7,371 nt of DNA from Phycisphaerales bacterium (GTDB taxonomy: Bacteria > Planctomycetota > Phycisphaerae > Phycisphaerales > Phycisphaeraceae). A program made the position numbers and the translations under genes. Shown in pieces: positions 1 through 5,277 of the stretch; the stretch's first letter is position 1; the number at the start of each line of letters is the position of its first letter. The DNA is taken from the NCBI GenBank assembly GCA_012031455.1, contig JAAUTM010000057.1:1-7371 (forward strand). The letters are read 5' to 3'. A model generated the notes under the pieces. That model did not search any database, was not told the origin of the DNA, and saw nothing but the letters and a program-made list of their open reading frames with translations.

Positions 1-1
1 A

Positions 2-289
2 CGGGTCGTGTTTAATCTTTATGACACAGAAATCTGGATCACTGTTCGTCAGCGTGATGCTACGAAGGTCAAGGATCAGATCAAGGATATGCAGGCGACC
101 CTGGCCACGGACATTGGGGTGATCTTCCGAAGGGCGGACCCAGCCCAGCTCACTGAGCCGACGCTGGCAACGCTCACCCGGCAGGTCAAGGCCACCGTGG
201 ACGACCGAATTGGACGCGATGCTGAAGGCAAACCGATTGTGCAGGAAGCACTGGTGAAAAAATGCATTCAGGTACGCGTTGACAGTTGA
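2..289 (+). CDS. fliL: FliL-like flagellar basal-body protein, C-terminal part (5' truncated)
   Basis: The frame is open from the left edge to a TGA at 287-289, so only about the last 95 residues are present and the start is outside the window. What remains is soluble and shows no membrane segment. It begins with a beta-strand-like stretch (DTEIWITVRQRD), followed by a long charged helix (KVKDQIKDMQATLATDIGVIF), a second helix (TLATLTRQVKATVDDRIG) and a final strand ending KKCIQVRVDS. This strand, helix, helix, strand order matches the periplasmic C-terminal domain of FliL, a single-pass protein that surrounds the stator units and supports motor torque. The position just upstream of fliN supports the call. 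The call rests on fold pattern and context, not on a diagnostic motif. A lineage-specific flagellar protein of unknown function is the alternative. Confidence 0.55.
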   Translation, partial: RVVFNLYDTEIWITVRQRDATKVKDQIKDMQATLATDIGVIFRRADPAQLTEPTLATLTRQVKATVDDRIGRDAEGKPIVQEALVKKCIQVRVDS

Positions 290-305
290 TGCAGGATGTT
301 TTACA

Positions 306-327
306 GGATTCAGGTAGAATCGAATCC
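306..327 (+). other. Small inverted repeat in the fliL-fliN spacer
   Basis: GGATTC at 306-311 is perfectly complementary to GAATCC at 322-327, with a 10-base loop. GATTC at 307-311 could instead pair with GAATC at 317-321 with a 5-base loop. No T-run follows, so it does not look like an intrinsic terminator. It may be an mRNA hairpin or chance. Confidence 0.3.
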
Positions 328-360
328 GTGATCAATAAGACACAGCCCCGGAACGGAATC

Positions 361-365
361 AAGGG
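361..365 (+). promoter_or_regulatory. Ribosome binding site of fliN
   Basis: AAGGG lies 5 bases before the ATG at 371. It decides the fliN start: the open frame that carries the conserved domain has no such site before its first GTG (484) or ATG (496), and the ATG at 371 lies in another frame. This implies that the true gene begins at 371 and is broken by a frameshift. Confidence 0.6.
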
Positions 366-370
366 CAATC

Positions 371-831
371 ATGGCCGGCACACCCCAGACACAATCCGAC
401 CCTTCTGCTGAGGTATCGCCTCAGAGCATTGCGGACCAGGCATTGGCTGAGGCGCAGGCTTCGCTGGATTCGCTCAAAATGATGTGGCCCAGCCCATGAA
501 CCTGCCGGACCTCACCGGCAGCGAGGGCCTTCCCAGCGATGCAGTCAACAGCATTGAACTTTTGCATGATGTCGAGCTTCACGTCACCGTGGAACTCGGA
601 CGCACGCAGATGCTCGTGGAAGATGTGCTTCGGCTCAGCGAAGGCAGCGTGGTGGAACTGGATAAGCTCGCCGGCGACCCGGTGGATGTATACGTCAACG
701 GCAGGCTCATCGCACGCGGCGAAGTGTTGGTCCTCAACGACAGTTTCTGTATCCGTATCAGTGAGATCGTGGCTGACCTCGAAGCTCAGGTCGAGGAAGC
801 TGCCCACCAGCAGATTGCTCAGGGTGTATGA
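371..831 (+). CDS. fliN: Flagellar motor switch protein FliN, with an apparent 1-base deletion
   Basis: FliN builds the lower part of the cytoplasmic C-ring with FliM and FliG, helps rotation switching and docks the export ATPase complex. The C-terminal two thirds carries a clear SpoA (surface presentation of antigens) domain: [18 protein letters not shown], then the [20 protein letters not shown] stretch, then [20 protein letters not shown] and ISEIV at the end. This is the canonical FliN order. The ATG at 371 has a good ribosome binding site and starts an acidic, Ala/Ser-rich N-terminus, but that frame stops at 497-499 after 42 codons. Adding one A to the A-run at 476-479 joins it to the SpoA frame as [15 protein letters not shown] and gives about 153 residues, a normal FliN length. 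A conventional caller would report only 484-831. The indel may be a sequencing error or a real mutation. Confidence 0.9.
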
Positions 832-876
832 TGGTGTTGGATGACTCGGGCATCACCTCAGGATGAGATGGTGCAA

Positions 877-907
877 GGCCGAACATGGATGTTCGGTTGA
901 ATCGGCC
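877..907 (+). promoter_or_regulatory. Inverted repeats just upstream of the fliO ribosome binding site
   Basis: CCGAACAT at 879-886 and ATGTTCGG at 889-896 form a perfect inverted repeat. As RNA this gives a 7-bp stem with a UGGA loop, extendable by two G-U pairs. GGCCGA at 877-882 can instead pair with TCGGCC at 902-907. The two pairings exclude each other, and the second ends one base before the AGG (908-910) that probably serves as the fliO ribosome binding site. No T-run follows, so it is not an intrinsic terminator. A translation control element or a protein-binding palindrome are possible roles. The function is inferred only from position. Confidence 0.45.
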
Positions 908-918
908 AGGATGGCCCA

Positions 919-1898
919 ATGTCAAAGATCGCCTTTCATTTTCATGGTTCGCATTGGCACACATCTATCAGGTGCTGCGCTTTCATCGTGCTTCTGCTAT
1001 CTGTGTCATGGGCACAGGCCCAGCAATCGCCACCAGCTTCCGTCGTTGGTATCACCCCTGCCCCTGTTATGGCTTCAGGTGGTTCAGTTGTCAGTCCCAT
1101 TCAAGTGCCTTCCAACCTTGCCCCGCCAGTGTGAGTGAGGCTGTCAATCAGCCGAACCCCTGACGGACCTGGCAAAATATCTCAGCTGGGCCTGCGAAAG
1201 CTCAACGTGATAAAACGGCTCGAGTTGATGGGGGACGCGGATTCACCCGCAGGCGTTCGACCCACGAATCAATCTTCATCCGTGAATGATTTATTACCCC
1301 TGGGTCCCCGCCCTGTGACCGACTCACCAAATGCTGTGAGCTCTGGGGCAGCCAACGGGGATGCAGAAGCCAACCCATGGTGGTCGCCGGGTGCGATGGT
1401 GCAGACGGTGGTCGCACTGGCACTGGTGCTTGGATTGATCTTTGTGTTGCGCTGGCTGATGCGCCAGTGGTCAGGCATAGGGGCAGCAGTGGGTGGCGGA
1501 AGCGGGGGGCAGTGGTGGAAGTGCTGGCACGCACCACCATCTCCGCCAAGCTTCACATTTTGATCTTGCGGGTGGGGCACCGATTGCTGGTGGTCAATGA
1601 AACACCTGCAGGGATGAGCACCCTGGCGGAAATTGTGGACCCGGATGAAATCGCTTCGATATTGAGTCAGGTCAGCAGCAGTAAACCCGGCAGCATCAGC
1701 GGGCAGTTTCGGCAGATGTTCGATCATTTCAACGGCAAATACGAAGGTCGACTGCATCCCTCGTTACCCAAAACCCTGGCGGATTTGGATGACCCCGGCA
1801 GCGATGATACGGAAATCATCACCGACCGCAGCAGGGATGATGTCGCAGGGTTGTTGTCACGCTTACGGCGAATGAACGGGGAGGTCAGCCGAGCGTGA
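919..1898 (+). CDS. fliO: Flagellar biosynthesis protein FliO, frameshifted
   Basis: FliO is a small membrane protein that helps FliP assemble into the export gate. From the ATG at 919 there is a basic N-terminus and a hydrophobic, signal-peptide-like stretch ending FIVLLLSVSWAQAQ. A polar Pro/Ser/Asn-rich linker follows, then a single membrane segment (VQTVVALALVLGLIFVLRWL, about 1399-1458). After it comes the typical FliO cytoplasmic beta domain, VVEVLARTTISAKLHILILR then VGHRLLVVNE and STLAEI, and an acidic tail. The frame breaks at the G-run 1504-1509, where one missing G joins the membrane segment to the beta domain. The 919 frame also meets a TGA at 1132-1134, and the linker up to about 1234 reads sensibly only with further small indels. 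The restored length is about 326 residues, long for FliO because of the linker. The stop overlaps the fliP start. The C-terminal half is certain; the N-terminal start is likely. Confidence 0.8.
1878..1885 (+). promoter_or_regulatory. Ribosome binding site of fliP, inside the fliO end
   Basis: GGGGAGGT is a strong Shine-Dalgarno match 9 bases before the GTG at 1895. It supports the GTG start, which overlaps the fliO stop by four bases (GTGA) and suggests translational coupling of FliO and FliP. Confidence 0.75.
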
Positions 1899-2899
1899 AA
1901 GCACAACCCCGTACAACTTCGCATCACTTTGGCAGTTGGGCCTTGAGGCTCATTGCTGGTTTGTTGCCATTGCTTTTAATAGTGGCTCCCGTTGGGGCAC
2001 AAAGCGACCCTGCTCCTTCCGTTCAAAATACGAATTCGAGCCTCAACACCGCCCCATCGAGCATGGCTTCGGGTAACGCTCCCTTGGACATTACCAATCC
2101 GTTATCCATACTCGATCACGCCGGTGGTGTGCTTCCATCCAATCCCGCTGCACTTGCACAAACCCTGGCCAACCCCACCTCAGCATTGAATCCGCAGCCA
2201 GATGGAACCACATCGGTCACCACTGGCGGGGGGCTATCCACCAGTTTGTCGATTTTGATTTTGCTCACGGTGCTGACGGTGGCACCGTCGCTGCTCATCA
2301 TGACCACCAGCTTCACGCGCATGGTGATTGTGCTGTCGCTGTTGCGTCAGGCCATCGGCACGCAGGCCCTGCCGCCTAGCCAGATCATCGTGGGACTGGC
2401 GATGTTTCTTTCGCTTTTGGTCATGGCCCCGACCTTTGAACGGGTGCATCGGGAAGCGATCGTGCCATTGCAACAAAATGAAATCGATCAACTGACTGCC
2501 TGGACGCGTGCCAAGGAGCCGCTTCGTGATTTCATGTTTGCGCAGATCGAACATGCGGACAACTGGGGCGATGTGATGATGCTGCTGGAGTACCGGGGAG
2601 TGAAGAAACAGCGTCATGAAATGACCCGCGGCGATGTGGACATGCTGACGCTGATCCCGGCGTTTGTGTTGTCGGAGCTGAAGGTGGCGTTTTTGATGGG
2701 GTTTCGTTTGTACCTGCCGTTTCTGGTGATTGACATGGTGATTTCGAGCGTGCTCATCAGCATGGGCATGTTGATGCTGCCGCCGGTGCTGATCAGCCTG
2801 CCGTTCAAACTGCTGATGTTTGTGCTGGTGGATGGCTGGCACCTGGTGGTGGGTGGCCTGCTCAATAGTTTTGCAGTCGCAACCCCGGTGATCGGATGA
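1895..2899 (+). CDS. fliP: Flagellar biosynthetic protein FliP
   Basis: FliP forms the pentameric core of the flagellar export gate in the inner membrane together with FliQ and FliR. The protein has 334 residues. Residues 1-35 form a signal peptide (basic start, hydrophobic AGLLPLLLIVAPVGA, likely cut after Ala35). Residues 36-113 are a low-complexity Ser/Pro/Asn/Ala linker. The conserved core runs from about 115 to the end: the TTSFTRMVIVLSLLRQAIGT signature at 137-156, then PPSQIIVGLAMFLSLLVMAP, the PLRDFMF loop, LIPAFVLSELKVAFLMGFRL and the final hydrophobic hairpin with VDGWHLVVGG. The core is intact in a single frame. The typical enterobacterial protein is near 245 residues, so the extra length lies almost entirely in the linker after the signal peptide. 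The GTG start is supported by a strong ribosome binding site and the 4-base overlap with fliO. Confidence 0.97.
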   Translation: MKAQPRTTSHHFGSWALRLIAGLLPLLLIVAPVGAQSDPAPSVQNTNSSLNTAPSSMASGNAPLDITNPLSILDHAGGVLPSNPAALAQTLANPTSALNPQPDGTTSVTTGGGLSTSLSILILLTVLTVAPSLLIMTTSFTRMVIVLSLLRQAIGTQALPPSQIIVGLAMFLSLLVMAPTFERVHREAIVPLQQNEIDQLTAWTRAKEPLRDFMFAQIEHADNWGDVMMLLEYRGVKKQRHEMTRGDVDMLTLIPAFVLSELKVAFLMGFRLYLPFLVIDMVISSVLISMGMLMLPPVLISLPFKLLMFVLVDGWHLVVGGLLNSFAVATPVIG

Positions 2900-2902
2900 G
2901 GA
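2898..2902 (+). promoter_or_regulatory. Ribosome binding site of fliQ
   Basis: GAGGA overlaps the fliP stop codon and lies 7 bases before the ATG at 2910. This fixes the fliQ start at 2910, although that ATG is out of frame with the FliQ sequence that follows. The ATG at 2902 opens only a two-codon frame. Confidence 0.65.
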
Positions 2903-2909
2903 TGAACCC

Positions 2910-3166
2910 ATGAACTGGACCAGGCGGTGGATGTGGTGCGGGACTCGCTCACGCTGATGCTGGTGGTCAGTTCCCCGATTTTGCTGGGCGGACTGCTCAT
3001 CGGCTTGATCGTCAGTTTGTTCCAGGCGGTGACTCAGATTCAGGAACAGACCTTGTCGTTTGTACCCAAGATCATCGTGATGACGGTGCTGGCGATCATG
3101 CTGGCCCCGTGGATGGGTCGCATGGTGATGGAGTTCGCCCACCGAATGTTCGCAATGAACAATTGA
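2910..3166 (+). CDS. fliQ: Flagellar biosynthetic protein FliQ, with an apparent 1-base deletion at its start
   Basis: FliQ wraps the FliP/FliR core of the export gate as two long membrane helices. The open frame shows the family pattern: VVRDSLTLMLVVSSPILLGG, LLIGLIVSLFQAVTQIQEQT (the strongly conserved Q-I-QEQTL region between the helices), SFVPKIIVMTVLAIMLAPWM, and a short tail ending MFAMNN. The ATG with the right ribosome binding site (2910) is one base out of frame. Adding one G after it gives MELDQAVDVVRDS, the usual FliQ opening, and 85 residues in all, close to the family's 85-90. Left as it stands, translation could only begin at the internal ATG 2927, losing the first seven residues. 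The gene begins 10 bases after fliP ends. Confidence 0.93.
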
Positions 3167-3185
3167 AACTGTTTTGAGTGGTTAC

Positions 3186-3195
3186 GCGGATCCGC
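3186..3195 (+). repeat. Perfect 10-bp palindrome after fliQ
   Basis: GCGGATCCGC reads the same on both strands. It lies 20 bases after the fliQ stop and 6 bases before the hairpin at 3202-3216. Together they could form a small REP-like intergenic element. A 10-bp palindrome alone may be chance. Confidence 0.35.
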
Positions 3196-3201
3196 CTTGC
3201 T

Positions 3202-3216
3202 CGCACCTGCGGTGCG
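3202..3216 (+). repeat. Compact hairpin in the fliQ-fliR spacer (REP-like)
   Basis: CGCACC at 3202-3207 pairs with GGTGCG at 3211-3216 around a 3-base loop (TGC). The following sequence is A-rich, not T-rich, so it is not a + strand intrinsic terminator. GC-rich hairpins of this kind between operon genes are often dispersed repetitive extragenic palindromes. Whether it is repeated elsewhere in the genome cannot be seen here. Confidence 0.45.
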
Positions 3217-3234
3217 TCGCTAAACGGAAAAAAC

Positions 3235-3305
3235 GACTCACCAATTAACAAATTACCGACCCACCGATCAACTGACTCACCGATTAACCGACCCACCGAC
3301 TCCCC
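3235..3305 (+). repeat. Degenerate 8-bp tandem repeat upstream of fliR
   Basis: From 3258 to 3305 the sequence divides into six consecutive octamers without gaps: GACCCACC, GATCAACT, GACTCACC, GATTAACC, GACCCACC and GACTCCCC, consensus GAYYMACC. A further GACTCACC lies at 3235-3242, separated by 15 bases of a more decayed, A/T-rich version. The array ends five bases before the fliR ATG, and no Shine-Dalgarno-like sequence is visible in that gap. It is outside any convincing coding frame. It may be a decayed minisatellite, a spacer whose length varies between strains, or repeated protein-binding sites. Confidence 0.7.
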
Positions 3306-3310
3306 TTCTA

Positions 3311-4120
3311 ATGAACCCCGAGGTATTACAACTTCTGCCGCATCTGCCCGTATGGGTGTTGGTGATGTTTCGGCTGACGGGGATATTCATTATCGCGCCG
3401 ATTTTCGGGAGTGCTTCGATCCCTGGGCGAATCAAGATTTTGTGGGCATTCGTGTTGTCGCTGTGTGTGTATCCGATTCTGGTGTCCCAGCCATCGACAC
3501 TGGCGATGATCCAGCCGGTGCTCACCGGTGGGCTTTCGTTGTGGACCTTGCCCGCCGTGGTGGCATTGGAACTGGCAATCGGGGTGGTCATTGGTTACGG
3601 AGCGCTGATTCCGCTGGTGGGTATTCAGCTTGCAGGGCAGATGGCCGACCAGCAGGTGGGCACGGGCCTGGCTGGAATTTTCAATCCGGAAATGGGCGAG
3701 GAAGCGGGGGGCATCATCACCGAGTTTTATTTCATCATCGCCATGCTGTTTTTTTTGTGTATCGATGGGCATCGCGCGGTCGTGGCCACATTGCTGCAAA
3801 GTTTTCAAAACATCCCGCTGGGCGGACTGATGATCGATGGGCAACTCATCGAACTGATCGTGGGCTTGCTTGCTTCCATGATGGAAGTGGCGTTGCGGAT
3901 TGCCGCCCCGTTGTTGTGTCTGGTGTTTCTGGAAACCGTGGCCATGGGTTTTCTGGCACGAACCGTGCCGCAGATGAACCTGCTGTCGATTGGTTTTCCG
4001 TTGCGCATCGTGGCCGGGGTGGGAATTTTGATCGCCTGCATGCCCAGCCACAGCGGCATCATCAGTGAATATCTGCGGGAACAATTGCAAACCATGGCGG
4101 GGTACTTCGGGGGATCGTGA
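3311..4120 (+). CDS. fliR: Flagellar biosynthetic protein FliR
   Basis: FliR is the single-copy subunit that closes the FliP/FliR export-gate core in the inner membrane. The protein has 269 residues, the usual size (about 260), in one intact frame. Visible family features in order are: the N-terminal membrane segment with VWVLVMFRLTGIFIIAPIFG, PGRIKILWAFVLSLCVYPIL, ELAIGVVIGYGALIPLVGIQ, then AGQMADQQVGTGLAGIFNPE, a strong FliR signature around residues 107-126, then the later hydrophobic helices and FLARTVPQMNLLSIGFPLRI near the C-terminus. The start at 3311 fits the normal FliR N-terminus, but no Shine-Dalgarno sequence precedes it, only the octamer repeat and CCCCTTCTA. Unlike the other genes here it is separated from its upstream neighbour by a 144-base insert, so coupling to fliQ translation looks unlikely. 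Confidence 0.96.
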   Translation: MNPEVLQLLPHLPVWVLVMFRLTGIFIIAPIFGSASIPGRIKILWAFVLSLCVYPILVSQPSTLAMIQPVLTGGLSLWTLPAVVALELAIGVVIGYGALIPLVGIQLAGQMADQQVGTGLAGIFNPEMGEEAGGIITEFYFIIAMLFFLCIDGHRAVVATLLQSFQNIPLGGLMIDGQLIELIVGLLASMMEVALRIAAPLLCLVFLETVAMGFLARTVPQMNLLSIGFPLRIVAGVGILIACMPSHSGIISEYLREQLQTMAGYFGGS

Positions 4121-4177
4121 TGGTGATGGATTGATGCCCAACCCATTGAGGCACAATTAACAGAGTTGGAATGAATT

Positions 4178-4181
4178 GAGG
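4178..4181 (+). promoter_or_regulatory. Probable ribosome binding site of flhB
   Basis: GAGG lies only 4 bases before the ATG at 4186, a tight spacing. It is part of a 9-base direct repeat, ATTGAGGCA, at 4145-4153 and 4175-4183. The rest of the 65-base fliR-flhB spacer shows nothing recognisable. Confidence 0.4.
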
Positions 4182-4185
4182 CAGC

Positions 4186-5256
4186 ATGGCTGAACAGAAT
4201 GGCGAAAGAACGGAACCGGCAACAGCCCGGCGGAAAGAGGAAGCCCGTCAGGAAGGTAACGTTGCGCGCAGTGCCGACCTCACCGCTGCTGCGATGCTGC
4301 TGGCCGGAGTGATTCTGCTTCAGTACACAGGGCTGCGTTTCATGTCCGGGTTGAAGCTTTCATTGGAGTCGCTGTTGCGTAATGATTTCACCAGCAACCC
4401 GACCCGGCCTGATGATCTGATGAATCTGTTTGCATACGCCGTACGCATGGGGCTGGATGTACTGATGCCGATGCTGTTATCGCTGGCAGCTGTGGGTTTG
4501 GTCGCCGCAGCAGGGCAGGTGGGTTTCCGCATCACGCCCAAAGTGCTCGAACCCAACTTCATGAAACTCTCGCCGCTGCGTGGGCTGAAAAACCTCTTTG
4601 ATTTTCGCGGTGTGGTCCGCATGACCATGAGCTTGAGCAAACTGCTGGTGGTGTTCGGGGTGGCGGGATGGTTCATGTACGCCGACCTTCCCCGCATCAT
4701 CACACTCGGTGAGTTGCCGTTGCTACCGGTGTTCAACCTTGCCTGCACGATCATTTACCAACTGGCGATCAAGCTGGCGGTGCTGCTGCTGGTGCTGGCG
4801 TTCATGGACTATTCCTTTCAACGCTGGCAACGTGAGCGCGACCTGCGCATGACCAAGCAGGAACTAAAAGAAGAATTCAAACGCATGGACGGTGACCCGC
4901 TGGTCAAACAACGGCGAACGCGGGTGGCCCGGCAACTGGCCATGCAGCGCATCGGGGCGGCGGTGCCCAAGTCGAACGTGATCGTCACCAACCCCACGCA
5001 CTTTGCCGTGGCACTGCAATATGAACCGGGCACCATGCGGGCACCCAAGGTGGTTGCCAAGGGCGCGGATTTTCTGGCAATGCACATTCGGCAACTTGCA
5101 GCCCTGCATGGCATACCGATTGTTGAACGCAAGGAACTGGCCAGAGCGCTTTATGCGGGAGTGGAAGTGAATCAGGAAGTACCCCCGCAGTTTTACAACG
5201 CCGTGGCCGAGGTGCTGGCGTATGTGTTCCGCCTCAGTGGACGGAAGATCGCATGA
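4186..5256 (+). CDS. flhB: Flagellar biosynthesis protein FlhB (substrate-specificity switch)
   Basis: FlhB is the export-gate protein that cleaves itself and switches secretion from rod/hook to filament substrates. The frame is intact, at 356 residues (family about 350-385). The N-terminus (MAEQNGERTEPATARRKEEA, then RQEGNVARS) is the classic FlhB/YscU opening, GERTE-AT-RR--EAR-EGNVARS. The membrane domain follows, including KLSPLRGLKNLFDFRGVVRM at its conserved loop. A charged linker (RDLRMTKQELKEEFKRMDGD) then leads to the cytoplasmic domain. The self-cleavage motif NPTH is at residues 269-272, so cleavage would fall between Asn269 and Pro270, the same numbering as in Salmonella FlhB. Downstream VVAKGADFLAMHIR and GIPIVERKELARALY are also typical. 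The C-terminus ends soon after the conserved domain, without the long variable tail some species have. flhA follows after 21 bases. Confidence 0.97.
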   Translation: MAEQNGERTEPATARRKEEARQEGNVARSADLTAAAMLLAGVILLQYTGLRFMSGLKLSLESLLRNDFTSNPTRPDDLMNLFAYAVRMGLDVLMPMLLSLAAVGLVAAAGQVGFRITPKVLEPNFMKLSPLRGLKNLFDFRGVVRMTMSLSKLLVVFGVAGWFMYADLPRIITLGELPLLPVFNLACTIIYQLAIKLAVLLLVLAFMDYSFQRWQRERDLRMTKQELKEEFKRMDGDPLVKQRRTRVARQLAMQRIGAAVPKSNVIVTNPTHFAVALQYEPGTMRAPKVVAKGADFLAMHIRQLAALHGIPIVERKELARALYAGVEVNQEVPPQFYNAVAEVLAYVFRLSGRKIA

Positions 5257-5277
5257 TGTGGGTGAAGAGAAATATCA

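Noticed and set aside
299..320. TTTACA and TAGAAT resembling -35 and -10 promoter boxes in the fliL-fliN spacer
   Set aside because: The gap between them is only 9 bases, far from the usual 16-18, so they cannot form a sigma-70 promoter together.
476..1509. Programmed frameshifting in fliN and fliO
   Set aside because: The A-run has only four bases and the slipped tRNA would not re-pair well in fliN. There is no obvious stimulatory structure, and similar breaks at non-slippery sites (for example 6225) point to a shared technical cause.
2234..3142. Long minus-strand open frame opposite fliP and fliQ, very rich in His and Gln
   Set aside because: It is the antisense image of a Leu/Val/Met-rich membrane protein: CTG, GTG and ATG codons read as CAG, CAC and CAT. 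The plus strand encodes unmistakable FliP and FliQ, and the antisense frame shows no ribosome binding site or domain.
3202..3216. Hairpin after fliQ as an intrinsic transcription terminator
   Set aside because: No T-run follows on the plus strand, and flagellar genes needed in the same complex continue downstream.
3178..4068. Plus-strand open frame running from the fliQ-fliR spacer through fliR in another frame
   Set aside because: It translates the octamer repeat and then the shifted fliR into Gly/Arg/His-rich sequence without family features. FliR in its own frame has full-length conserved sequence.
3326..4156. Long minus-strand open frame opposite fliR, again His/Gln-rich
   Set aside because: Same antisense codon effect as opposite fliP. 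FliR on the plus strand explains the region.
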